Shown here piece after piece: positions 6,922 to 13,410 of a stretch of 17,520 nt of DNA. Each line of letters opens with the position of its first letter. Positions within the stretch are counted from its first letter, which is position 1. The notes below the pieces were generated by a model that saw nothing but the letters and a program-made list of their open reading frames with translations, was not told the DNA's origin and did not search any database. Source of the stretch: Bacillota bacterium (lineage in GTDB: Bacteria > Bacillota > Bacilli > Paenibacillales > Paenibacillaceae); contig JAEWJS010000011.1 in assembly GCA_023386495.1 (NCBI GenBank), positions 1-17,520 of the forward strand, in the 5' to 3' direction. The position numbers and the translations under genes were made by a program.

Positions 6922-7491
6922 ATGGAGATCTGGGAAGCGATTCGCGGCAGGCGGTCGGTCGGACGCGTGAGCGCCGAGCCGGTCGCGAGAGAGAAGATCG
7001 AGCAGATTCTGGAGGCGGCGAATTGGGCGCCAAGCCACCACGGCACCGAACCATGGCGGTTCTACGTCATGACCGGCGCAGGGAGGGACGTCCTGGCGCG
7101 CGCATACGGCGACGTCGCCGCCCATCAGGCCGGCGGAACGCTGGACGCGGAAGCGAGGGCCAAGCACGGGGCCAAGGCCTATCGCGCACCGGTCGTCATT
7201 GCGGCTGCCGTATCGCCGAGCGCAGATCCGAAGGTGATCGCCCAAGAAGAGTATGCGGCCGCGCATGCGGCGGTGCAGAATCTGCTGCTGGCGGTCCATG
7301 CGATCGGACTGGCAGCGATCTGGCGCTCCGGGGAGCCGATGTACCATCCGGCTATGGCGGAGGCCTTCGGCCTGTCGGAAGGCGAGGCGCTTGTCGGACT
7401 GCTGTACATCGGGCATCCGGAAGTCCCGCAGCAAGAGGGCAGGAGAAGGCCGACAGCGGATAAGACGGTGTGGCTGACAGGAGAAGAATAG
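6922..7491 (+). CDS. Nitroreductase family FMN-dependent oxidoreductase (YdjA-like)
   Basis: A 189-residue nitroreductase-fold flavoprotein. Residues 10-12 (RRS) in IRGRRSVGRV and NWAPSHHGTEPWRF (34-47) are the FMN phosphate and ring contacts seen in this family; AAIWRSGEPMYHPAM (131-145) is the second conserved block. Size and motifs resemble the short YdjA branch rather than the longer NfsB type. It would reduce nitro compounds, quinones or other electron-poor substrates with NAD(P)H; the physiological substrate is unknown. AAGGGAGGCGG lies before the ATG. It stands alone, with its own promoter, and the next gene begins behind a separate promoter. No clear terminator follows. Confidence 0.9.
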   Translation: MEIWEAIRGRRSVGRVSAEPVAREKIEQILEAANWAPSHHGTEPWRFYVMTGAGRDVLARAYGDVAAHQAGGTLDAEARAKHGAKAYRAPVVIAAAVSPSADPKVIAQEEYAAAHAAVQNLLLAVHAIGLAAIWRSGEPMYHPAMAEAFGLSEGEALVGLLYIGHPEVPQQEGRRRPTADKTVWLTGEE

Positions 7492-7514
7492 ACTGCGCGG
7501 GGCTGCGATTCAGG

Positions 7515-7557
7515 ATTGACAGCGGCCCTTCCGCATGCGAAAATGTACGCGTGTACA
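7515..7557 (+). promoter_or_regulatory. Promoter and operator-like palindrome of the LacI-type regulator gene
   Basis: A perfect -35 TTGACA (7515-7520) is followed after 17 bp by -10 GAAAAT (7538-7543). Directly downstream, 7542-7557 is ATGTACGC-GTGTACAT: outer 6-bp arms ATGTAC/GTACAT around a centre with a CpG at the dyad. LacI-family operators typically have a central CpG, so this is a good candidate for autoregulation by the gene it precedes. The palindrome is seen; the binding is inferred. Confidence 0.55.
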
Positions 7558-7600
7558 TCATGCATTGCCAAGACAGACAATGAAGGTGGTAAGCGGATAC

Positions 7601-8626
7601 ATGGCATCCCGCAGAGAGGTCGCCGAGCTCGCAGGCGTATCCGAAGCGACCGTATCGCGCGTGCTGAACGGCGTCGGCCCGATGCGCGAAGCGACGCGCA
7701 TTCGCGTCTTGGAGGCAGCGCAGGCGCTCGGCTATCATCGGAACGCGATCGCGGCGAGCTTCGCTAGAGGGCGCAGCGGCAATCTTGGGGTCGTGCTTCC
7801 GCATGTGCCGAAGGTCCGTGTGTTCTCGACCTACTATTTCTCCGAGATTCTAGGGGGAATCGGCGAGGCGGCGCATGCGCATGGTTACGGGCTGCTGCTC
7901 CTTCATCGCAATCCGCAGGAGCCGTACGACTATCTGTCGTTATTCCGTTCGGTGCGCATCGACGGCTGCATCGTGCTGGGTGCCAGCAGCATCGAGAGCG
8001 AGACAGCAGGCATCGAGCAGATGGCCGAGGCAGGAGTTCCCTTCTGCTTAATCGACCATAATAGCGAGGGAGACGGCGTGAGCGCGGTCGTCGCGGCGCA
8101 TGAAGAGGGAAGCTGGCAGGCCGTCACGCATCTGCTGGATCGCGGCTACGAGCGCATCGGATTCCTGAACGGCTCCGCGCGCTATTCGACCAGCGCCGAG
8201 CGCTACGCGGGCTATGTCCGCGCGCTGCGGGACAAGGGGCTGGAGCCGGATTCGACGCTGCGCTTCGAGGGTAATTACAGTCTGACCAGCGGACGGGCTG
8301 CCGCGGCGGCGGTGCATGCGAGGCTGTCAGCGCTGGATGCGTTATTCGTCGCCAACGACCGGATGGCCATCGGGCTCATGCAGGGGCTGCGGGAGCTGGG
8401 GTGCAGCCTGCCGGAGGATTTGCCGATCGTAGGCTGCGACGATTCCGACGCGGCGCGAATGTCGAATCCTCCGCTGACGACCGTGCGCGTGCCGTTCTAC
8501 GAGATGGGCCGGATCGCGGGCGATCGGCTGCTGTCGCTGCTGCCCGATTGGCAGGGCGAGTCGTCGGGGTTTCGGGAGGTTATTCCCACCGAACTCATCA
8601 TCCGCACCTCAAGTGTCCGATTGTGA
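7601..8626 (+). CDS. LacI/GalR-family transcriptional regulator
   Basis: A 341-residue sugar-responsive repressor. The N-terminal helix-turn-helix (residues 3-24) reads SRREVAELAGVSEATVSRVLNG, followed by the hinge helix (about 45-58) and a periplasmic-binding-protein-like ligand domain (about 60-341) with LFVANDRMAIGLMQGL and IVGCDDSDAARMSNPPLTTV. It ends with the family tail IPTELIIRTSS. The frame is open back to 7535, but the ATG at 7601 begins right at the helix-turn-helix and has AAGGTGG 11 bases upstream; an ATG at 7580 has no ribosome site. The codirectional oxidoreductase/ThuA genes 230 bp downstream are the probable targets. The ligand is probably a sugar or sugar derivative, unidentified. 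Confidence 0.93.
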   Translation: MASRREVAELAGVSEATVSRVLNGVGPMREATRIRVLEAAQALGYHRNAIAASFARGRSGNLGVVLPHVPKVRVFSTYYFSEILGGIGEAAHAHGYGLLLLHRNPQEPYDYLSLFRSVRIDGCIVLGASSIESETAGIEQMAEAGVPFCLIDHNSEGDGVSAVVAAHEEGSWQAVTHLLDRGYERIGFLNGSARYSTSAERYAGYVRALRDKGLEPDSTLRFEGNYSLTSGRAAAAAVHARLSALDALFVANDRMAIGLMQGLRELGCSLPEDLPIVGCDDSDAARMSNPPLTTVRVPFYEMGRIAGDRLLSLLPDWQGESSGFREVIPTELIIRTSSVRL

Positions 8627-8651
8627 TTGCGATGTTAGTGCTGTGAGGCGT

Positions 8652-8741
8652 ATTCGACGTCGAATCTTGAACGCTAGCGAAAATTCCGGTGCTCATGTAG
8701 CTTAGACTACACTCCGCTCCTCATTTTCTAATATCGTTCAA
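8652..8741. repeat. 14-bp palindrome plus 75-bp imperfect inverted repeat
   Basis: ATTCGAC-GTCGAAT (8652-8665) is a perfect palindrome. One base later 8667-8741 forms a long imperfect inverted repeat. Its outer ends are TTGAACG and CGTTCAA; further in GAAAAT pairs with ATTTTC, and TGTAG with CTACA close to the centre (about 8696-8711). There is no coding frame inside and no terminal duplication that I can see. It could be a MITE- or REP-like intergenic element, a structured leader or attenuator between lacI and the oxidoreductase genes, or a terminator of lacI. Confidence 0.6.
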
Positions 8742-8764
8742 CCTAAGCGTATGCTTCCGATGCG

Positions 8765-8783
8765 GTGTTTCCTTCGGAAACAC
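8765..8783 (+). other. Perfect 8-bp hairpin in the leader before the first Gfo/Idh gene
   Basis: GTGTTTCC-TTC-GGAAACAC forms an 8-bp stem with a 3-base loop (alternatively a C-UUCG-G type loop). It lies 77 bp before the oxidoreductase start codon. No T-run follows, so it is not a classical terminator. It may stabilise a leader or be a protein-binding palindrome. Confidence 0.5.
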
Positions 8784-8859
8784 TGGAGGCACTGACAATC
8801 GGACCTTGGGAAGTTAATTCAGAAGGACCATTACTTAAATCTATGAAGGAGGCATTACG

Positions 8860-10020
8860 ATGAAACAGATCAATGTGGGCATGGTCGGGTACAAATTTAT
8901 GGGCAAGGCGCACAGCCAGGCATACAAGGAAGCACCGATGTTCTTCCCGGATGCGCCGCAGCCGGTCATGAAGGCGATCTGCGGACGCGATCAAGCTGGC
9001 GTCGAGCAGGCAGCCCGGCAATTCGGCTGGGAAGGCGCAGTGACCGATTGGCGGGAGTTGATCAGTCGCGACGATATTGATGTTATCGATATCAATGCAC
9101 CTTCTAACGTACATAAGGAGATTGCTCTCGAGGCTGCGCGGGCGGGCAAGCACATCTTCTGCGAGAAGCCGCTGGCGCTTACGCTGGCAGACTCCCGCGA
9201 GATGCTGAAGGCCGCGGAAGATGCCGGCGTAAAGCATATGGTCGGGTTCAACTACCGGTTCGCGCCGGCTGTCATGCTGGCGAAGAAGTTGGTCGAGGAA
9301 GGCCGTCTCGGCCGAATCTACCATTTCCGCGCTTGGTTCCTGCAGGATTGGATCGTCGATCCGAACTTCCCGCTCGTCTGGCGTCTAGATAAGACCGTCG
9401 CAGGCTCCGGCTCGCACGGCGACCTCGGCGCGCACTTGATCGACCTGTCGCATTACCTGATCGGCGACATGACCGAGGTCATCGGCATGAGCGAGACGTT
9501 CGTGAAGGAACGGCCGCTTGCGGCGTCGATGACGGGCCTCAGCGCGAAGGGCAGCGCTGACGCGCCGAAGGGCGAAGTGACCGTCGACGACGCGACGCTG
9601 TTTTTGTCGCGCTTCGAGAACGGCGCGCTGGGCAGCTTCGAGGCGACGCGTTACGCGTCCGGCCATCGCTGCACGAACTCGTTCGAGATCAACGGCAGCA
9701 AGGGCAGCGTGAAGTTCGACTTCGAGCGGATGAACGAGCTGCAGGTTTATTTTACGGACGATGCTGAGGATGTTCAGGGCTTCCGCCGCGTACTCGCAAC
9801 GGATCCGGCGCATGCTTATATGGATGCATGGTGGCCTGCAGGCCATACGATCGGCTACGGCCAGACGTTCACGCATGAGGTGGTCGAGCTGATGAAGGCG
9901 ATCGAGGAAGACCGCCAGCCGGTGCCGAATTTCGTGGACGGCGTTAAATGCCAAGCGGTACTTGAAGCGGTTGATCGTTCGATCGAAGAACGTCGCTGGG
10001 TCAGCATCAGCGAGATGTAA
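8860..10020 (+). CDS. Gfo/Idh/MocA-family NAD(P)-dependent oxidoreductase (first copy)
   Basis: A 386-residue cytoplasmic dehydrogenase. The N-terminal Rossmann domain (3-125) begins INVGMVGYKFMGKAH, where the usual GxGxxG is altered to GYKFMG, a variant seen in family members. EKP (102-104) in FCEKPLALT carries the catalytic lysine. The C-terminal domain has SGSHGDLGAHLIDLSHYLIG with Asp188, His192 and Asp195 in the positions of the catalytic Asp/His. Such enzymes oxidise or reduce hydroxyls of sugars, inositols or glycosides. GAAGGAGG lies 8 bases before the ATG. It is first in a three-gene unit with the ThuA-like gene (29-bp gap) and a second Gfo/Idh gene. The substrate is not assignable from sequence. 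Confidence 0.92.
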   Translation: MKQINVGMVGYKFMGKAHSQAYKEAPMFFPDAPQPVMKAICGRDQAGVEQAARQFGWEGAVTDWRELISRDDIDVIDINAPSNVHKEIALEAARAGKHIFCEKPLALTLADSREMLKAAEDAGVKHMVGFNYRFAPAVMLAKKLVEEGRLGRIYHFRAWFLQDWIVDPNFPLVWRLDKTVAGSGSHGDLGAHLIDLSHYLIGDMTEVIGMSETFVKERPLAASMTGLSAKGSADAPKGEVTVDDATLFLSRFENGALGSFEATRYASGHRCTNSFEINGSKGSVKFDFERMNELQVYFTDDAEDVQGFRRVLATDPAHAYMDAWWPAGHTIGYGQTFTHEVVELMKAIEEDRQPVPNFVDGVKCQAVLEAVDRSIEERRWVSISEM

Positions 10021-10049
10021 GCTAGACAATCGAGAGGGGTGCGCAAGCG

Positions 10050-10775
10050 ATGAAGCAAGCATTAATCGTATGGGGCGGCTGGAGCGGCCATGAGCCGGAG
10101 CAGGTCGCAGGTATTTTCCGTGAGGTGCTCGTGCAGGAGGGCTTCGAGGTCGAAGTGTCGGATACGCTGGATGCGTTCGCCGATGCGGAGAAGCTGAAGG
10201 GGTTGGACCTCATTATCCCGTTATGGACGATGGGACGGATTGATCAGCAGCTGGTCAACAACGTATCGCAAGCCGTTCAGAGCGGCGTAGGTCTCGCAGG
10301 CTGTCATGGCGGCATGTGCGACGCGTTCCGCGAGAACGTGGACTGGCAGTTCATGACGGGCGGCCAGTGGGTGGCGCATCCGGGCAATGACGGCGTCGAT
10401 TATGTCGTGAACGTGAAGCATAGCTCGAGCCCGCTCGTGGCGGGAATCGCCGATTTCCCCGTGAAGTCGGAGCAATATTACCTGCATGTCGATCCCGCGG
10501 TCGAGGTGCTGGCCACGACGCGCTTCCCGACCGTGCCGGGTCCGCATTCGCTGAACGGTCCAGTCGATATGCCGGTCGTCTGGACGAAGCGCTGGGGCGT
10601 CGGCCGCGTCTATTACAACTCGCTCGGCCATGTCGCGAACATCATCGACATGCCGGTCGTGAAGGAGCTCATGCGCCGCGGCTTCCTCTGGGCGGCAGAG
10701 GGACGCGAGATCGCCGCGCAGGCAGGCGTCTCGGGAGAGCCGGCTTATACCGGCATGGCGGATAACCAACTGTAA
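10050..10775 (+). CDS. ThuA-like protein (trehalose utilisation family, glutamine-amidotransferase-like fold)
   Basis: A 241-residue protein of the ThuA family, which has a class I glutamine-amidotransferase-like fold without the amidotransferase triad. Landmarks are ALIVWGGWSGHEPEQV at the N-terminus, GLAGCHGGMCDAF (81-93), GGQWVAHPG (104-112), SEQYYLHVDPA (140-150) and the C-terminal PVVWTKRWGVGRVYYNSLGH. In Sinorhizobium, ThuA works with ThuB, a Gfo/Idh dehydrogenase, in forming 3-keto-disaccharides; the exact ThuA reaction is uncertain. Being sandwiched between two Gfo/Idh genes suggests a similar keto-sugar or polyol pathway here. GAGAGGGGTG precedes the ATG. The neighbouring gaps of 29 and 49 bp indicate one operon. 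Confidence 0.9.
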   Translation: MKQALIVWGGWSGHEPEQVAGIFREVLVQEGFEVEVSDTLDAFADAEKLKGLDLIIPLWTMGRIDQQLVNNVSQAVQSGVGLAGCHGGMCDAFRENVDWQFMTGGQWVAHPGNDGVDYVVNVKHSSSPLVAGIADFPVKSEQYYLHVDPAVEVLATTRFPTVPGPHSLNGPVDMPVVWTKRWGVGRVYYNSLGHVANIIDMPVVKELMRRGFLWAAEGREIAAQAGVSGEPAYTGMADNQL

Positions 10776-10824
10776 GCAGAAGTCCGCACGCAATGCGGCA
10801 ATGGAGAGGAAGGGACGTTAACCC

Positions 10825-11925
10825 ATGACCAAATTGAAAGCCGGCATCATCGGCACAGGCAATATTAGCGGCATCTACTTCCAGAATGGGAGCAAGTTCG
10901 ATTCGCTAGAGATCGTCGCATGCGCGGACATGGATGTCGAGCGCGCGAAGGCCAAAGGGGCCGAGCACGGCGTGCGCGGCTGCTCCGTGGAAGAGCTGCT
11001 GGCAGATCCGGAGATCGAGCTTGTCATTAACCTGACCATTCCTCAGGCGCATGCGTCCGTATGCCTGCAAGCGCTCGAAGCGGGCAAGCATGTCTACGTC
11101 GAGAAACCGCTCGCTGTCACGCGCGAGGAAGGGCAGCAGGTGCTGGAGCTGGCAGCCAAGAAAGGGCTGCGCGTCGGCTGCGCGCCGGATACGTTCCTCG
11201 GCGGCGGCATCCAGACCTGCATCAAGCTGATCCAGGAAGGCGCGATCGGGACGCCGATCGGCGCGACGGCCTTCATGCTGAGCGGAGGCCATGAGGTCTG
11301 GCACCCGGCGCCAGAGTTCTACTACCAGAAGGGCGGCGGCCCGATGTTCGACATGGGCCCGTACTACCTGACGGCGCTCGTGGCGATGCTCGGACCGATC
11401 AACCGCGTGACGGGTTCGGCACGCATCTCGTACCCTGAGCGGACGATCACGAGCCAGCCGAAGGCAGGCACGGTCATCCCGGTCGAAGTGCCGACGCATG
11501 TCGCCGGCATCCTGGACTTCGAAGCAGGTCCGGTCGGCACGATCCTGACGTCGTTCGACGTGAAGGGCGGATCCGTGCTGCCGCGCATCGAAGTGTACGG
11601 AAGCGCGGGCACGCTCCTCGTGCCGGACCCGAACAATTTCGGCGGCGTGCCGCGCATCTCGCGCGCAGGCGCCCGCGAATGGGAGGACGTGCCGCTGACG
11701 CACGGCCACGCCGAGAACGCGCGCGGCATCGGCGCGGCCGACATGGCGAAGGCGATTCTGAACGGCCGCGGCCACCGCGCGAACGGCCATATGGCCTATC
11801 ACGTGCTGGAGGCGATGTTCGGCTTCCATGATGCGTCCGAGTCGGGCACGCACTACAAGATGCAGAGTTCCTGCGAGCAGCCTGCGCCGCTGCCGGCCGG
11901 GATGACGGAATTTACGCTGGACTAG
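10825..11925 (+). CDS. Gfo/Idh/MocA-family NAD(P)-dependent oxidoreductase (second copy)
   Basis: A 366-residue Gfo/Idh/MocA dehydrogenase, clearly diverged from the first copy. The Rossmann motif is canonical (GIIGTGNISG, residues 7-16), and EKP (93-95) in YVEKPLAVT carries the catalytic lysine. The substrate-site motif reads GGGPMFDMGPYYL, so Asp176 is kept but the usual histidine position is Tyr180, as in some branches of the family. GAGAGGAAGGGA precedes the ATG by about 10 bases. It is the last gene of the unit and is followed within 20 bp by a strong terminator. With the first copy it could catalyse successive or opposite redox steps on one substrate (inference). Confidence 0.92.
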   Translation: MTKLKAGIIGTGNISGIYFQNGSKFDSLEIVACADMDVERAKAKGAEHGVRGCSVEELLADPEIELVINLTIPQAHASVCLQALEAGKHVYVEKPLAVTREEGQQVLELAAKKGLRVGCAPDTFLGGGIQTCIKLIQEGAIGTPIGATAFMLSGGHEVWHPAPEFYYQKGGGPMFDMGPYYLTALVAMLGPINRVTGSARISYPERTITSQPKAGTVIPVEVPTHVAGILDFEAGPVGTILTSFDVKGGSVLPRIEVYGSAGTLLVPDPNNFGGVPRISRAGAREWEDVPLTHGHAENARGIGAADMAKAILNGRGHRANGHMAYHVLEAMFGFHDASESGTHYKMQSSCEQPAPLPAGMTEFTLD

Positions 11926-11943
11926 TCTGGATAGAGGGTTTAC

Positions 11944-11971
11944 AGGAGGGGACATGAGTCCCCTCCTTTTT
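11944..11971 (+). terminator. Strong rho-independent terminator of the oxidoreductase operon
   Basis: A perfect 10-bp stem AGGAGGGGAC/GTCCCCTCCT with loop ATGA, followed directly by TTTT. It sits 18 bp after the stop codon of the second Gfo/Idh gene. Confidence 0.95.
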
Positions 11972-12041
11972 GATGTGGTTAGCGCGGGACAACACAGAAT
12001 GGCAACGTGGTCGAGAGGAAGGGAGCGTACGCGGCCTTGAG

Positions 12042-12167
12042 GCATGTGCAAGGAGTCGTGCGGTTGAACGTCAGTTGGCGCGCGATGGCTCCTTTTCTGG
12101 TGGAAGGGGAGGGTGCGCGGTCCTGATGCATGTGCGGGGGAGTAGTGTGGTTGATCGACTGTTGGCG
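12042..12167. repeat. Pair of diverged direct repeats
   Basis: 12042-12080 and 12128-12167 share GCATGTGC, a GGAGT-GTG core, GGTTGA and TTGGCG in the same order with scattered substitutions and small length differences. The copies are 86-87 bp apart. They look like decayed members of an intergenic repeat family. Confidence 0.5.
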
Positions 12168-12198
12168 TTCGTGCGAACTCGCAGGATAGAGGTAAATC

Positions 12199-12359
12199 GT
12201 ACAACTATTTTCCGGGTGGGGGACGTATGAGAGGGTTTAGTGTATAAAAGTACAACTATTATCGAGTGGATTCGCCCTTCCGCGGGAAGCCGGCTATATT
12301 AGTGGTACAAAACGCACTTATAATCAATGGGAACGGCGCGTTAGCACAGAATAGTGGTA
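12199..12359. repeat. Four GTAC-ACTA motifs, two direct and two inverted, about 50 bp apart
   Basis: GTACAACTATT occurs at 12199-12209 and 12250-12260 on the plus strand, each followed by a CGGGTGG/CGAGTGG-like sequence. TAGTGGTAC at 12300-12308 and TAGTGGTAT at 12352-12360 are the inverted form (GTACCACTA and ATACCACTA on the minus strand). Spacing is about 50-52 bp throughout. They may be protein sites or ends of small repeats. Confidence 0.5.
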
Positions 12360-12504
12360 TTTTTTTACATTAATCGCTTAGGGAACTTGAAGTGCTCGAT
12401 TAACCGGAAGGATGCGGACAGGTATGGTGATGGAACGCCGGTCGGGAAGGTGCTTTTGCGTACTCAGACGAGCTCGCGGGTTCGACGCATGTCGCCAACA
12501 TAGG

Positions 12505-12802
12505 GCCGGCGATCCGGAACGAATGCTAAAAATCGCACTCGTTCGCCGCAATGGTGCCGGCGATCCAGAACGAATGCTAAAAATCGTACTCGTTTGCCGA
12601 AATGGTGCCGATGAGCCTGAACGCATGCGATAAATCGCACTCGTTCGCCGAAATGGTGCCGACGAGCCTAAACGAATGCTAAAAATCGTACTCGTTCGCC
12701 GAAATGGTGCCGGCGATCCGGAACGAATGCTAAAAATCGCACTCGTTCGCCGAAATGGTGCCGATGAGCCTGAACGAATGCGATAAATCGCACTCGTTCG
12801 CC
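12505..12802. repeat. Tandem array of 5.8 units of 51 bp, each with a hairpin
   Basis: Units start at 12505, 12556, 12607, 12658, 12709 and 12760 (the last partial, ending near 12802). The shared core is GAACGAATGC-TAAAAATC-GCACTCGTTCGCC then GAAATGGTGCCG. In units 3 and 6 the loop is GATAAATC, which extends the stem to 13 positions. Units 3 and 6 and units 2 and 5 are most alike, suggesting a three-unit block duplication. On the minus strand the A/C mismatch of the stem becomes a G-U wobble, so the RNA hairpin is better formed there. The first hairpin begins just past the stop of the 53-residue gene. The period is a multiple of three, which keeps frames open on both strands; these are not genes. 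Confidence 0.92.
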
Positions 12803-12808
12803 TCCCCG

Positions 12809-12970
12809 CTACAGATGCTCGCGGTTCACCTGCTCGTTGCGAATCATCTGCGCGAGCTTCTCTGCGAGCCGATCGTGCTCGGGAGGCAGCTTGCGGAGGC
12901 CGAACCAGCCGCGACGCTTGTGCTTCTGCAGAAGCTTCAGCAAATATTCTTTCTCCTTCAAGGTCAGCAT
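12809..12970 (-). CDS. Small conserved-looking hypothetical protein (53 residues)
   Basis: A short minus-strand frame reading MLTLKEKEYLLKLLQKH then KRRGWFGLRKLPPEHDRLA and ending in VNREHL. It starts 7 bp after the stop of the DUF2500-type gene, with GGGGTGA 7 bases before the ATG, so the two are probably one operon. Composition is protein-like: amphipathic helices, many K/E/L, and no likeness to the adjacent repeats. I recall no characterised relative. No membrane segment or cysteine is present, so it should be a small soluble, probably helical, basic protein. The longer overlapping frame (12378-12977), made of 17-residue repeats, is an artefact of the array. Confidence 0.75.
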   Translation of the reverse strand: MLTLKEKEYLLKLLQKHKRRGWFGLRKLPPEHDRLAEKLAQMIRNEQVNREHL

Positions 12971-12977
12971 CGTCCAT

Positions 12978-13388
12978 TCACCCCGCTTGCCGCTCGAACG
13001 CGACGATCCATTCGCCCTGCGTCATGGCATAGCCGGCATCGCCTTCGACGAGGAGGCCGTACAGGCCTTTGACATCGAGGAATTCCCGCCGATCGCCGTT
13101 ATCGAATTCTAGCGTGATGTAATAATAAGTGCGCGTGCGGCCCGTATGATGCACGCCGTTGCCGTGATGATGGGAGCCGCCGTGCGAACGGATATCGGCC
13201 CGCTTGGCGACGACGCGCGCATAAGTGGATTCCTGAGGCGCGTTGGAATTGCGCACGTGTCGGACGGCGGTGTACAAGAGGCCGCCGATAACGACGACGA
13301 AGCCAACGCCAACAAGTATCGGAACCAAGGTGAACATGATATTGAACATGCCCCCGCCGCCGAAGGGCGAGGAATCGAATGGGTCCAT
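12978..13388 (-). CDS. DUF2500-type single-pass membrane protein
   Basis: A 136-residue protein with a Gly/Phe-rich start, one membrane helix (about 16-42: NIMFTLVPILVGVGFVVVIG then GLLY) and a C-terminal beta-rich domain. That domain resembles DUF2500 proteins: STYARVVAKR, TYYYITLEFDNGDRREF, and GLLVEGDAGYAMTQGEWIVAFER at the end. Function of the family is unknown. A His-rich loop lies at 69-81 (HGGSHHHGNGVHH) between the first two strands; such loops are common in the family and might bind metal (inference). AAGGAGG lies 7 bases before the ATG. The downstream 53-residue gene is 7 bp away. A TGAC-GTCA palindrome lies in the upstream region. Confidence 0.85.
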   Translation of the reverse strand: MDPFDSSPFGGGGMFNIMFTLVPILVGVGFVVVIGGLLYTAVRHVRNSNAPQESTYARVVAKRADIRSHGGSHHHGNGVHHTGRTRTYYYITLEFDNGDRREFLDVKGLYGLLVEGDAGYAMTQGEWIVAFERQAG

Positions 13389-13410
13389 GCGAGCGCCTCC
13401 TTGCTATCGT

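Larger units (their letters stand above)
11972..12504. other. Long intergenic region with diverged repeats, no gene seen
   Basis: No frame here has both a ribosome binding site and protein-like composition. The 86-codon frame starting at 11970 begins inside the terminator T-run and crosses the repeats. The region contains two diverged copies of a roughly 40-bp segment (12042-12080 and 12128-12167, about three quarters identical, 86 bp apart). It also holds four short GTAC-ACTA motifs (listed separately). From about 12380 it leads into the 51-bp array. Confidence 0.6.

Noticed and set aside
8765..8783. Terminator of lacI or a T-box/riboswitch leader
   Set aside because: The hairpin has no T-run, and no T-box or known riboswitch core could be recognised in 8627-8859.
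10906..12204. 432-codon minus-strand frame opposite the second Gfo/Idh gene
   Set aside because: Arg/His/Ala-rich shadow of a high-GC gene; the plus strand encodes a complete enzyme with its motifs.
11970..12230. 86-codon plus-strand frame after the operon terminator
   Set aside because: Its ATG lies in the terminator T-run, no ribosome site precedes it, and the frame is built on diverged repeats.
12378..12977. 199-codon minus-strand frame with 17-residue repeats
   Set aside because: The repeats are the 51-bp DNA array translated (51 is a multiple of three). The real gene in this stretch is the 53-residue one in another frame, with a ribosome site.
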